Of a DNA stretch of 64,000 nucleotides, positions 35,080 through 47,172 are shown piece after piece. This DNA is from Hofstenia miamia (Eukaryota > Xenacoelomorpha > Acoela > Hofsteniidae), in NCBI GenBank assembly GCA_900660155.1, contig CABFPE010000220.1, positions 608,803-672,802 on the forward strand, written 5' to 3'. The position numbers were made by a program, and so were the translations under genes. The notes below the pieces were generated by a model. The model did not search any database. It was not told the DNA's origin and saw only the letters and a list, made by a program, of their open reading frames with translations. Within the stretch, counting starts at the first letter, position 1, and the number at the start of each line of letters is the position of its first letter.

Positions 35080-37690
35080 CACGACTGTTAAAAGAATCAA
35101 CCTTTGAAACTGTTATTAAACTTTTCATGCAGATGGGTACCATCTCAAATGCAAGAACAGTACGCAAAAACAATATCAATTTCCTCAAACCTGGAATCAT
35201 TAGAAGAAGTCAAAGTCTGTACACATCCCCAACAGTCTTCATCAAACAGGGTGGCAAAGATTGAATGTGCATAGACTTCCGCCAACTGAATGAAGTAACC
35301 AAAAAGGATGCTTATCCTCTACCACGCATTGATGACATCTTAAACAATGAAACACAATATGAGGTCTTCTCCACATTAGATTTATGCAAACCGTACTGGC
35401 AGGTATCAATGTGGCCAAACAATATAGAGAAAACGGCATTCATCATGCCAAATGGGCTGCTCAAGTGGCTATAAATGGCCTCTGGCCTATGCAATGCCCT
35501 GGCAACATTTCAACACTATGTGACAAAAATATTACTCAATGAAAAATGTAAACTATCAAAAGGCATTGCTGCTTACATAGACAATATCCTAATTGGTTCA
35601 GAAACAATCAACAAACATGCTGAACAACTAAACACAACACTCAAACTCTTCTTTAATGCCGGATTACAAATCAATGCTAACAAATGTAACATCGCAAAGC
35701 ACATAGTCACTTTCCTCAGCAGAAACATAACACCAGGAAATATCACCATCAAAGATAGCACTAAACAACTCAGCAATGAAATACAAACGCCTTGCAACAA
35801 AAAGGACGTGCAATGAATACTTGGCTTTGTGAACTATTATCATATATTTATTCCTAATCCGACAGAAAAAACACTCAACATCTCAAATTACCTCCAAAAG
35901 AAAAACGAGTTCACATGGACCTGGCAACATCAGGAGGAATTGAATTTATTAAAAACAGAGATGAAAAAATCATATTGCTAAACCCACCAAAACCAACCAA
36001 TTCATACATATTGGATAGTGATGCAAGTATGGTAGCAATTGTCACAATGTTGAGCCAAACTCAAAATTGGGAAGAGAAACCAATACAATGCTTCAGTCGT
36101 AAGCTCAAACAGAGCAAACTTAATTATGGTGCAACTAAGCTAGAAATGCTAGCCCTAATTGAATCTCTGAAGAAATTCTGACACTTATTAATCAGTGAAA
36201 AAACAATTATGGTAAGAACAGATAATAGCAGCCTATGCTGGTTTAAGAAACATGCTGGCGATCATTCTAACACAGGAAATGAAAACTGCATACCAATGCA
36301 GACATATAGACTGCACTACCACAGTATCAATTTGATCTCAAAAAGGAACAGGACAAAGCCAGACACTATCACTTCATGCCAGCATGTCAATATGAAAGTC
36401 TACCTGATATCAACATCGACAGAAATGACCATCCCATAATTCCAGAACTGTCTATCATGATTAAGGAAGAAATCACCACTGAAGAAATAGCTACCACTAA
36501 AAAAACGACATCATACTAAGAAAATTTATGGATGCTTGAAGTATCCTACATTTCTCATGAACAGCATGACAACTTGCTACTTCTATAAACACTACTGGAA
36601 GACAACGACAGAGGGCATCCTTTTTGCCAGTGCAACAACATGGAACCTCATCGCACTGCCTGAATATCATAAATGGAAAGTAGTCAAGAAAATTCCCGAA
36701 CAGGGCCACAATGGCGTTTATCAGACGGAGCTCACATACCTTCATCAAACCATCAAAGACATTATGAATAAATGCCAATCTTGCATACGAATAAACAAGA
36801 ACAGATTTCCAGGGCAAAGAACAGAACTGGAAAAAATCTCTGCAGAACATACCAATGAAATAGTCAATGCAGACATAGAACAACTATCAAAAGACAAAAA
36901 AGGCTACATCCACGTACTAGTTATGATGGACCACTTCACCAAGTACTCTAAGGAACATCAAAGCTCAAACTACAGCTGAAGCCATCCTAAACAATTGGAT
37001 ATGTGTGTTTGGTCCCATGCAAAAACTAATCACAGACCAGTGCAAACAATTTGAAAGTCAACTCTTCCAAACTCTTGCTAGAAAAATCGAAATTATGCAT
37101 ACACACACAAAAATCAACCATCTGCAAGCTAATGGCACAGTAGAATGCGTGAACCAAAACTTATTAAAACTCATGAAAACAATAACTGCTCATGTTGGCG
37201 GGAAACAATAGAGAAAAATCCTGCCTATGGTCGAGTATTTCTGCAGTACTTCCACACACTCAACTACATATGTTTCACAATATAAAGCCATGTTCGGCCA
37301 AGAGGCCCCAACACCCGTCTCCATTCTTTTCAAGAGCTACTGCAGCAAAATTGACAATATCTATGTTAAAATCTTATAATGAAACTAAATTGAATGCATG
37401 AATCTATGTGGCCTATGCTGAAAAAAGTGCTATCCAACAACAACGTCAATTTAATAAGAAAATCTATGGTAAACCCCACCACATGGGTGACAATGCCTAT
37501 GTTTATACTCCTGGTATTGTCACTGATGAGAAACAAGTCCGTAAACTCCCTAACATTCAATTGGGAAAGACCATGCACCATCACTAAGGTCCTAACACAT
37601 AACAATTACGAATTGGAATACAAAAGAATCACGCACTTTCAGAACATCAAACATGTAGTATGTGACATAGAAATTGCTCAATTTGCAACC
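35080..37690 (+). pseudogene. Pol remnant: reverse transcriptase, RNase H, integrase
   Basis: Recognisable blocks are a reverse transcriptase entry around 35200-35470 (CIDFRQLNEVTKKDAYPLP), the region around its catalytic site near 35570 (AAYIDNILIG), an RNase H segment near 36000-36180 (YILDSDAS, LNYGATKLEMLALI) and an integrase segment around 36700-37200. The block order is that of Ty3/gypsy. It is a broken fossil. Confidence 0.85.
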
Positions 37691-38845
37691 TAAATGAATT
37701 TGAATTAATTAAAACAGATAACAATGAATATTACCTTACCCCAGGATGCTCTGTCTTTGACAACAATTCTTTTGATGATGAGTATAAATGCAAAAATTCT
37801 TCTTCTGTACGATTGTGCACACAACCTAAACACATTGCTAAATCTAATATTAATTATAAAGATTGGTATATTAATATTGCAAATTTGTCTTTAGATCATG
37901 TTTCAGATGAAACAGAAGGCTATCACAACAAGCCCCAGGAGAATTACTCGCAGGAGCACAACTAATCTGCACTCACAAAGTACATCTGTATTTGCCTGTA
38001 GGATGTTCTCAGGCACCTACAGTGTACTTGAATCAATCTCAGACGTCTCTAGCTGCAGGTCACTCTTAACTACCAATGACGAGTAACCAGCCACCATCTC
38101 CTCTACTATGTCTCGAAAAAGGGTGGGTGCTTCAAACTCACATTCATGGGATACCCATGAAACGCTGCATACTTACACCTCTCTCTCGTCAAACATCCTA
38201 AAAGCAGTCGACAAAGCTGATCCCAAAATGGTGCAAAGAATTAACCTTGCACAAGTAGACGCCCATGCATTCGACATCAACACAAACCTCATCTTCACTG
38301 AACATGAGTCACCCATCCCAGACAAAACCCTTGATCTGGAAAGTTACCTTGAATTCTTTTGTGTAATACAAAAGAACACCATCACTAGAACAGCTGTGGA
38401 ACAAGACACCTCATCAGAGTCATTAACAGAGAAAACCTGCTGAGTTGTACCTCTCCTATCATAATGCAAACCAATCTTGGCATCCAAGAGAGCAATTTGG
38501 ACTTGCTCCATCCCCATACAAGCAAATACATGTGGGGCGCCACTGTGGAAACTCACTACGAAAAATCTAATGACATCAGAGCTCCACTTACCACAAAAAT
38601 GCTAAATCAATTCATCCGAAACAGCACTCAATCATATCTCCAACTCTGACGCAATCACAACATCAAGGAAAAAAATCACGAGCTATTTCAATACCTACAA
38701 GCTACCCCGAAATTACGCGCAGCATCATCTCCGTAAATGAAGAAACAACAAACATACACGGACAATTCGAACCTATTAGAGCAACAACCTCCTCACTAAA
38801 AACTTTTCATACATCATGCCCTCAGTGCAGCATTGGATGGGGGCG
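37691..38845 (+). other. Unassigned 3' internal part of the gypsy-type fossil
   Basis: Between the integrase segment and the right LTR lie about 1.1 kb with several open frames and a base composition like that of pol. I recognise no domain in it. It may be a lineage-specific extra region of the element. Confidence 0.4.
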
Positions 38846-39466
38846 TGTCATCGGCTGTACTAAAGCCAAATTTCATATCATGCAGGCTGATGGCAGACGT
38901 AAACATTGTTTTTAGTTCTGCCATTGGCAGGTTATTGTACACTGTTTACGTTTTAGTAAGTTGTATAAATAGGGCAAGTTTGTGCACAATTGCTTAATAC
39001 AATTTTAGTTACTATTAAGCTCGGTTACTTGTACTCGTTATTAAGATGGTCATGAGCAGCTAAACTTGCTACAGAGTTGAGGGGGGTTGCGTAGTGGGAT
39101 ATTCCCCATAGGAGGTCTCGGAAGTCTAGACCCTACACAAGCCTGTTCCAGTGATGTTCATTTTATGCATTTGATGACTGCTAGCTTGTACCACTTTGGC
39201 AGTAATTGCTACGTATATTCTCATGCCTCCACTACTACACAGTTGCAAGTTGACAACTTTAGATGCTACATAGTTTCAATGTTTGGTAACTATTACATTG
39301 TTTCACTGAAAGTGCCAATGCTGTTAATCTATGTTAAATACGTTCTAAGTTATTGTGCATGGAATTTCTTTGCCTACTCGATAGTAGATACTAAGCCTTC
39401 AGCCTGCTATAAATCTATTGTTTATTCTATTTACTCTATGGTTATACTAACTCAGATGATGCTAGA
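38846..39466 (+). repeat. Right LTR of the gypsy-type fossil
   Basis: It starts TGTCATCGGCTGTAC directly after the purine tract and ends GATGCTAGA, matching the left LTR. Confidence 0.8.
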
Positions 39467-41420
39467 ATATGTATGTGATTGGTAAGACCTGGATTTCGCT
39501 TATAAAGCCAGAAAAATACATAATTTCAGAGAAAACGCAGAAAATTTGAATTAATATTACAAAAAATGCACACTCTTTATTTGTAGAAGTTTTGCATTAC
39601 AATTATGCTAAAATATGACACCCTATAGTAGGTCAGCACCACTCTCAATACCACTGTTAATCTCCTTATTTGTCTGTTTCTAGGTCAAGTTTCAGTTCTA
39701 AAGTATGCTCACCTCTTAGATCCTTGCGAAAACACGCCCACGCCTGGGGGCTTGGAAGGAATTTTGGAGACTTATAAAAGTGCATAGATGCATTTCTTAG
39801 AACTGGAACATATTAGAAAGTGTCTCATCACTAAAATCTCAAATTAAGCAACACACAGAAGAATCCAATGATTTGTGGTTTTTTAATTCAAACTTGGGAG
39901 GTGGTGGTGGTGAAGCCTATTTAATTGCAAACGATGTACTATCTTGCTTGTAATGAAAATGTAAGATACATATGCAAGATGCACGGGGACTTCGCATGTT
40001 GAAAATTTTGATCTCCTATAATATTGGAAGAATTCCTCGTACAAAAAACTTAGATAAGTAACAAGATCTTATCTAACAACACAAGCTTTAGAAACAGCTC
40101 CTGAACTAGTGCTTAGTTAAGCTTGACTTACGATACCTGCTTGACCATCACAATTGCAGTTTGTCCACTGGTACGTACTCTTAGTTATTAGAAAATATAG
40201 CATGCAATGCAGTATAGGTAAAAAATACAGCAATTCATGTTTTATATTCATGGGTGTTGTATTGAGAGTTTTTTAGGATTTGGTGCTATGTTAGTAGGAG
40301 ACCCGTGAGAGTGCAATCAATTTGTTTGCTGCCACAAGACTAGTCCCTCCTTTGTGCTACTGTAGAGATATCTTTCAACAAAGATTATGAGATTCTAACT
40401 CAAAACGCATAAGCATGATATACACGAAGAAAATTCACCTAAAAACCTATTTTATTGTGATTGTGATCAATAATTTGTAACTCAATTCACATTCGTCTGA
40501 GTAAATCACCCTTTTTTAGCAGGAACAGCAAAATGTGTAGAGAAAGGAAAAGCTTAGCATAGTTTATTAAGTTTTCACATGCAGAATATCCTAGTACTAC
40601 TGATAATATAGTGTCATAAAACAACACCAACTATCCACAAGGCTTACCTATTCGAAATTCTACTAATATGCAACCACACATATATATGTATATCATATCA
40701 TGTCGGAATTGTTGTGCAGGCTCAATTAAGGGGCATAAATAGCAATGCAAACAATAAATTTAAGAATTTATTTATCATATGCTGTCCGATTAGAATACAA
40801 AATCCAATCATTGGTCCAATAATTGTAGTCTAATCAAATATAATTTTACAAAACGTACTTATTTTGTTCTAATGTGATTATAAGAGACACTATAGCAATT
40901 AGTTACAATGATATGGCGCTTTGGATTCAGAATATTATCTAGAGCCGTGCGAGTACTCGAAATTTCGAGTCGAGTACCCGACCCAACTCATCTCAAATTT
41001 TAAACATTAACCAATTTTGAGTTGGGGCGTATCAACTTGAGTTTTGTTGATTGAAAATGAATGTTGCAGTGTATGTTTTTGTTAATTTGAAAACAATAAT
41101 ATTATTTTCTAACTAAAAAAGCTTTCTGCAAAAATTTCTTTCAGAGTCATTCAAATTGAACAATATTGTCTATTGAATGATCGTTACTAATATCAAGATG
41201 TTAGAATTTATTGATATTATGGTGGTGGCTCTCCCTGCTGATTGGATTGTTTTGAATTTCTTAAAATAATAATTTCCATTTTCTACTCTTTGTAAGCGTT
41301 ATATTAACACTTAATTAGCAAAAGTTGCGATTTCTCATTGGTAAGCAAACTTCACACTTTATTCAATTGATATTTGATAGGTTTTCATTGCTTAATTTAA
41401 TAACAACAATATTGATTGGT
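39467..41420. other. Non-coding stretch
   Basis: No gene was recognised. At 40941-41060 there is a GAGTACTCGAAATTTCGAGTC palindrome-rich patch resembling the end of an hAT-type repeat; a related patch is at 45500-45590. Confidence 0.4.
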
Positions 41421-41423
41421 TAA

Positions 41424-41943
41424 TATAGTTGGCTGCAAAAAAATGAGACTGAACACCTATTTTTTAACGCTTTGTGGAAACGTATTGAGACGTTTTAGAG
41501 GAAAACTATGAAAATAAAAGACAACGAGAATTTTGTGAACTTTAAAATGTTCAAACAAAAAAGTTAATTAATTAAACTGCTACTTCGTAATTATTAGAAA
41601 ACAGTTACCAAACAAATTGTTTTGCTTTGCAAAGTTTCTACTTGATTTCTTCGGAATGTAAACGTTGAAACAGCTTGAAAACGCCTTTGCGACATCGCAA
41701 ATTTCTCGATCAACTTATTTTCGAAAGCTGAAAAAAATTCGACAAGGAGAATCTCTCAAAAGAAGAAAAGGAAGAGGAAAATTCATTCAGAAAACAGTCG
41801 CAATTTCTCTCAAAACTCCCTATATTTCTGGGAAAAAAATTGCAAACCAACTTCAAACTGAAGCCGACATCTCTGTGCAGGAAATCACAGTTTAGAGAAC
41901 ACTGAAAAAAGTGGAGTTACAAAAACTGGCAGAAAAAATCGAC
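41424..41943 (+). mobile_element. Partial Tc1-like element, 5' part, cut by a single-N join
   Basis: A likely left end (GTTGGCTGCAAAAAAATGAGAC, from about 41427) precedes the N-terminal part of a transposase starting at 41662. The frame reads SRSTYFRKLKKIRQ, RRKGRGKF and AISLKTPYISGKKIANQL, in the order of a Tc1 helix-turn-helix region with its GRG/GRP linker. An in-frame stop follows at 41893, after which a Tc1-like continuation (RTLKKVELQKL) reads on. The catalytic domain is missing because the sequence stops at the N at 41944. Confidence 0.5.
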
Positions 41944-42466
41944 NAGGAATAGTTAGGTGGGACAAGAATGAACTGAGGGAATTAGACAGGGAGACAAGGA
42001 AGATACTCGCAGCAGAGAAAGCATTCAACCTAAATGGAGATGTAGATAGGCTGTACATGGCAAGGCATAAGGGAGTGAAAGGGCTGCTAAGTGTGGAGGA
42101 AACTGTAGAAGCAGAAGCACTAGGGCTAAAGGAATACGTAGAAGAGCAACCTAGAGGATNGCATAAGGGAGTGAAAGGGCTGCTAAGTGTGGAGGAAACT
42201 GTAGAAGCAGAAGCACTAGGGCTAAAGGAATACGTAGAAGCACAACCTAGAGGGTAAATACTGGAGGTCCCTAACGAGTTAAGGAAGATAAGCACTGAGA
42301 GTGAAAGAAAGACAGCATACCAGAGTAGGATGGAATTAGAGAGACAAACAAGGTATAGGCAGAAGACAATGCATGGAGAATACTGGAGGACCACGGAAAA
42401 GTGTGACAGAGAAGAGAGCAACAAGTGGTTAAAGAAGGCAGGACTGAAGAGAGAAACAGAAGCATC

Positions 42467-42708
42467 TCTCAAAAGAAGAAAAGGAAGAGGAAAATTCATT
42501 CAGAAAACAGTCGCAATTTCTCTCAAAACTCCCTATATTTCTGGGAAAAAAATTGCAAACCAACTTCAAACTGAAGCCGACATCTCTGTGCAGGAAATCA
42601 CAGTTTAGAGAACACTGAAAAAAGTGGAGTTACAAAAACTGGCAGAAAAAATCGACTTCTGATTACAAAAGAACATCAAGAAAAAAGATTAAATTTCGTG
42701 AAAGATTG
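42467..42708 (+). repeat. Second copy of the Tc1-like fragment
   Basis: It is identical, as far as I read it, to 41752-41943 and continues a little further (RLNFVKD). It starts and stops abruptly inside LINE sequence, with no TA duplication or terminal repeat at its edges. Confidence 0.7.
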
Positions 42709-42773
42709 AGGAAGTCAAGGAGGGGTACAAGTACTTAGGAGTAATAGAGAAGGACAGAACAGATCACGAGGAA

Positions 42774-43093
42774 ATGAAGACGAGGCTAGGGAAAGAATAC
42801 AAGAGGAGAGTAAGGAAGGTACTACAGAAGTCAGCATTAAATGAGCAGAATAGTATAAAAGCAATTAATACATGGGCAATACCAGTGTTGAGATATTCCG
42901 CAGGAATAGTTAGGTGGGACAAGAATGAACTGAGGGAATTAGACAGGGAGACAAGGAAGATACTCGCAGCAGAGAAAGCATTCAACCTAAATGGAGATGT
43001 AGATAGGCTGTACATGGCAAGGCATAAGGGAGTGAAAGGGCTGCTAAGTGTGGAGGAAACTGTAGAAGCAGAAGCACTAGGGCTAAAGGAATA
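42774..43093 (+). pseudogene. LINE reverse transcriptase thumb region (partial)
   Basis: The frame reads KAINTWAIPVLRYSAGIVRWDKNELRELDRETRK, then NGDVDRLYMARHKGVKGLLSVEETVE. These are conserved blocks just after the reverse transcriptase core in R2/R4/NeSL-type elements. The frame is cut by the N at 43094, and the catalytic core is not present in this window. Confidence 0.75.
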
Positions 43094-43117
43094 NGAAAGA
43101 CAGCATACCAGAGTAGG

Positions 43118-43921
43118 ATGGAATTAGAGAGACAAACAAGGTATAGGCAGAAGACAATGCATGGAGAATACTGGAGGAACACAGAAAAATGTGACAGAGA
43201 AGAAAGCAACAAGTGGTTAAAGAAGGCAGGACTAAAAAGAGAAACAGAAGCACTGATAATGGCAGCACAGGAGCAAGCAATAAGAACAAACTGGATGAAG
43301 AAGCATATAGACAGAAGAGTGGAAGTAAGTGATAAGTGTAGGCTATGTAAGAAAGAGGCGGAAACAGTAGATCATCTGATAGCAGGGTGTGAGAATTTGG
43401 CACAGAATGAGTATAAGTTCAGGCATGACACGGTGGGAAGAATGGTACACTGGAGTTCGAGCAGGCAGCATGGGTTAGAAGCAGGAGACAAGTGGTATGA
43501 GCACAAGCCACAGGGCGTCATAAAAAATGGGAAGGTTAAGATACTGTGGGACTTCAACATACAGACAAGCAAGGCGATAGAAGCACGGAGGCCAGACATA
43601 GTAGTGGTAGACAAAGAGAAAAGATTGGGAACAGTGATAGATATAGCAGTACCAAAGGACAGAAATGTAGAAAGCAAGGAGAAAGAGAAGATAGACAAGT
43701 ACAGAGAATTGGCAGAGGAAATAGAAAGGCTGTGGAAGTTAAAGAAGGTTGAAGTAGTCCCGGTAGTAGTAGGCGCACTAGGAGCAGTGAGTAAGAAGTA
43801 TAAACAATACTTGGAGGAGTTTGGAGTACCAAAGTGGGGAGGAGCAGTAGCACAGAAGGCAGCACTGTTAGGAACAGCTAGAGTCCTGAGGAAAGCTCTC
43901 AGACTCCCTGGGAACTGGTGA
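43118..43921 (+). CDS. C-terminal part of LINE ORF: zinc knuckle and restriction-like endonuclease
   Basis: This 267-codon open frame is the end of the retrotransposon polyprotein. A CCHC knuckle lies at Cys74, Cys77, His86, Cys91 (C-x2-C-x8-H-x4-C). The endonuclease domain follows, with RRPD (Asp160), an Asp175 in GTVIDIAVPKD and KY at 194-195, the PD-(D/E)XK-like pattern of R2, R4/Dong and NeSL elements. In the family this domain nicks the target so that reverse transcription can start there. The Met at 43118 is only the first Met after a gap; the real frame continues upstream, as the overlapping piece at 42295 onward shows. The frame is open to its stop at 43919-43921, so this 3' end may be young. 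Confidence 0.8.
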   Translation: MELERQTRYRQKTMHGEYWRNTEKCDREESNKWLKKAGLKRETEALIMAAQEQAIRTNWMKKHIDRRVEVSDKCRLCKKEAETVDHLIAGCENLAQNEYKFRHDTVGRMVHWSSSRQHGLEAGDKWYEHKPQGVIKNGKVKILWDFNIQTSKAIEARRPDIVVVDKEKRLGTVIDIAVPKDRNVESKEKEKIDKYRELAEEIERLWKLKKVEVVPVVVGALGAVSKKYKQYLEEFGVPKWGGAVAQKAALLGTARVLRKALRLPGNW

Positions 43922-43985
43922 GTTCCCCGAGCTGAGAGGGATACCAGCAGGAAGCTGTGAGAAGTAAGAATAATAATAATAATTA

Positions 43986-44238
43986 TAATGAAATACTTAA
44001 TTTCTATAAAAGAATACAAAAATTGAAGAGATAATCTAAAAATGCTAGCATCGACATGTTGCACAAAAGCATTTTATAAAATAAGACCATGTTGTCCATA
44101 TTAAAAGAATTACTTAGGCTCCGTAAAAATCCTGATATTTTACGTTTAAATGTCCTAAAATTATCAAAAAAATTTAAAACGTCTTCTTCCGATAATATAT
44201 TTGCAGAACGTTGGGTGCGGATATAAAGAAGTTATTTA
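43986..44238. other. Short non-coding spacer
   Basis: AT-rich DNA between the LINE tail and the piggyBac-like element. Confidence 0.4.
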
Positions 44239-45025
44239 TTAAGAAAACCCTTGAATGCCCATTGCGGTCACATTGACCAGTATAGGATCAAATGCAAGAT
44301 TCCATTCCAATTGTCAATTTTCATTTACATACATTAATGATCTTTAAACATGAGGCGTAGAACTGCATTGCTACAAGCACTTCAATTTTTTCTAACATTA
44401 ATGATGAACTTTCTGAAAATGAAGATATTAGTGTAACATATTAGTGTAAAAAGGCTAAATTCTTAATTTGCTATCCATGTTATTCTCTTTACCAAGTATT
44501 TTAGACACAGAAAAAAAGAAAACGGATATTGTTCTTTTCTACAATAAAAACAAGACTGGTATCAATTGTATGGATAGCATGATGAGGTTATACAATTGCA
44601 AAGCTACAAAATGCAGATGGCCAATGGAGGTTTTTTATGATTTGCTTGATAAGGCTGCACTGAATAGAATGGTCATATCGAGAAGCAACAACCTGCAAAA
44701 TAACAAGAAGCGAGTTTATTTTGAAAAAGAAAAGTCTCAAGCTAAATATACAGAAATCCTGTAGTTTTTACAAGTGAAGTGAATCAGAAGAAAGGGAAAA
44801 CATGCTCCAGCAGCAAATGTGGCAAAAAACCCGTTATTCATGCATATATTGTGAGAAATATGTATGCGCAAAGCACTGCATCATTAAGAGAAATGTTTTT
44901 TGTACAAAATGTATTCATGTTTAGTAAAAAAATGTGGGAGAGTTTTAGTTTTATGCTCATAATTTCTCAAAGGTCAAAATGACCGCTTTCACGTCAACAA
45001 CAAAACTCGTGCATTCTAGTGTTAA
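44239..45025 (+). mobile_element. piggyBac-like deletion derivative
   Basis: TTAA, the piggyBac target site, occurs at both proposed edges (44239-44242 and 45022-45025). Just inside lie related subterminal motifs: GCGGTCACATTGACC on the left and, read from the right, GCGGTCATTTTGACC. The interior is only about 790 bp and keeps just the C-terminal part of a transposase. Edges are moderately supported; the family assignment rests on the protein. Confidence 0.55.
44468..44900 (+). pseudogene. piggyBac transposase, C-terminal remnant
   Basis: The frame 44468-44764 reads KKTDIVLFYNKNKTGINCMDSMMRLYNCKATKCRWPMEVFYDLLDKAALN. This matches the KPEIIxxYNxTKGGVDxxDQM...YxxxRxxxRWPxxxFxxLLDxAxxN block around the last catalytic aspartate (here Asp in NCMDSM). 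After the stop at 44762, a shifted frame gives the cysteine-rich tail (CSSSKCGKK ... CEKYVCAKHC), the zinc-binding C-terminus of piggyBac transposases. The N-terminal two thirds are absent, so the copy is inactive. Confidence 0.75.
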
Positions 45026-47129
45026 CAAAACTAATATTGTCAACATTATTATTTGATGGAAAAATTTACTTAATAAAGAGGTAATCCTAACTCTATTAGG
45101 AATTTTTCCAAATCTGTAATGGTTTCCTCAAAGTTCTTTCGAACGCTTATATCTCACGAACTCTGAATTTGCGCACAGCGTGCGTGAACGAGGCTCACAT
45201 AGTTTTTCTTCAGAAAGCAAAATATTAGAGGGTAGTCATTGTTCCAATAGTGCTTAAACCACCTCAGTCTCTGAACTTAGGTATGATTGGAATTCGAATG
45301 TTTTCATCAAATTTTGCTTCTAATATCCAAAAATCCATCAATATTTCACTATTTATCTCAAATTTTAAGCCATCAGCCCTGTTGTTCTCACTTAGTTTAA
45401 CATGTATTTCTGTAGTGCAATCACACGGGGTAGCATAGCTATATATACATGTAGCTTAGCCTAACGTAGAAAAGTCTAAATATAAATTTAGCTCAAATAG
45501 AACTCATGAGTTAGGGTTCCAACTCGACTAGAACACGACTCGAGCTCACAAAAGTCTCGAAAAGTCAACTCACAGAACCTATTTTATTTCTTTTTCAGTG
45601 TATTTTTCGTGAACGCTTGTGTAATTATTTCAACCACTAACTTGACATTTTTACAAATTATATTTAATCTGTTAAACTTGCACTATACGAAACTATTCTC
45701 GTAATAATTGATTTCGAAAGTCATTTGCATATACAAAAACGTTATTTATTTTCAACAAAAATTTAATGATTTTCATCTCCAATATTTTTAATTATTTAAT
45801 TTTTTCATTGTAAAATTTGTACGGAGTAATTATCAGTAAACGTCTGCAATCAATTTTTTGCAAATGTTCAATCAATATATCAATTTTTGTAGCCCATGGT
45901 TTTATTTTTATTTTTTAGCAACATTCTCTGCACTTTATTTTTTTACTTATTAACACAGCAGTGGGACATTTTTCATTTTTAAAAATTAGCGAAAAGAACT
46001 TAGACAATATATTAAATCACTTAAATTGAATGATTATCAGCACGATTTTTAATGATAAAGGATTAAGGTAGTTAATTATCCGATGATATAATATTGTAAA
46101 CAGTTTTTCTTGTGCTTGAGACTACTAAATTATAATTAATATATCGATAGTGTTGTAAATAAATTTCTCTTGGGAAGCGCAACTTCTATTCACTGAATTA
46201 ATTAGTCATTTATCATTAATATAAATATTAAATCATTAATGTGTGAGCGAACGTGTGTTTTACTTGAACTTTTGTTTGGAAAATTGTAAAATTGTATTAT
46301 TTCCAAAGCAAGAATATCTGCTATATTTGGCTATAATTGGTATTATTAGTTTGTTAAATACGTATATGCATCTAAATTATCATATTAGATATTACCTCTA
46401 TGTTGCATGCGCCAATTAACGCGATACAGAACATTTAACATGCTCAAATAATAAGCTTTCATTTCTCAGGAGAGTATTGTTTACTGGTGAAAATCAAGAC
46501 AGATGAGGCCGGATTAAAAACGATTATGCTTTTCCGTTATTGATATTTTTGATTGATATTTTTTTATGGCGATGCCTAATTATCTGAAGAATATCTTTTA
46601 AAATTATCTATAAGGTCTCTTCTCCGCTTTACAGAGATCAGGAAAAGGATGCATCTCGATTTGATCAAATTTTCTTAAAAGTTTCAAATTTTCTTTTGCT
46701 TCCCAAATCAACTGCTCAAGGTTTTTTGAATTTTTCTTCTCAATGCTATGTTTCAAGATCTGACAATCATGTTCAATAGCAAGTTTTGCAAAACTTTTGT
46801 ATTTGACAATGGTTTTCTTTGCACGTACGTGCAATTCCGGCATTTCTTTTCATTTTCCCATTTTCCTTCAAGGGCTTGAAAGTCAAATAAGAAGTTGACT
46901 TAAGATATTTTTAAATGTATGTTTAATCAGGACACACGATAAATATTTATTTATGTAGCTTTTGGTTCAATACATCAATGGTAACGGTTGACAGAATCCG
47001 TGGCAAGAGCCTATTACTCAAATATATTAGGAAAACAGGATAATATTAATAAACAAATCTTGAAGAACATTCTAAAAATTATAAATCAGTCTCACCAATA
47101 GATTTGTTATTTAATCACCGTATGTCCGC

Positions 47130-47172
<43 letters not shown>

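Larger units (their letters stand above)
34481..39466 (+). mobile_element. Ty3/gypsy-type LTR retrotransposon fossil
   Basis: Two related LTRs bound about 3.8 kb with pol-type sequence in the order reverse transcriptase, RNase H, integrase, as in Ty3/gypsy. The left LTR is followed by a TGGTGACCC primer-binding-site-like sequence. A purine-rich tract (GGATGGGGGCG) precedes the right LTR. A short ATAT lies at both outer edges and may be the target duplication. No gag region was recognised. The copy is broken, with roughly six to ten interruptions. By eye the LTRs differ at somewhat under a tenth of positions plus several gaps, suggesting an insertion of moderate age. Confidence 0.85.
41945..43985 (+). 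mobile_element. Non-LTR retrotransposon (restriction-like-endonuclease type), fragmented 3' part
   Basis: Four pieces (41945-42158, 42160-42466, 42709-43093, 43095-43985) carry the same LINE, interrupted by single Ns and by a second copy of a Tc1 fragment (42467-42708). The last piece ends in a (TAA)n-type tail (43969-43985), as expected of a LINE 3' end. The pieces overlap in content: 41945 onward repeats 42903 onward, and 42160 onward repeats 42061 onward. This suggests contigs of one locus, or of several copies, were chained together. Confidence 0.8.

Noticed and set aside
43372-44064. A 230-codon minus-strand frame opposite the LINE
   Set aside because: Low-complexity Ser/Leu-rich complement of the endonuclease-type LINE coding strand.
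46604-46843. Minus-strand 79-residue lysine-rich frame
   Set aside because: No recognisable domain or splice sites; it may be a fragment of the decayed gene at 47.5-49.3 kb but nothing ties them together.
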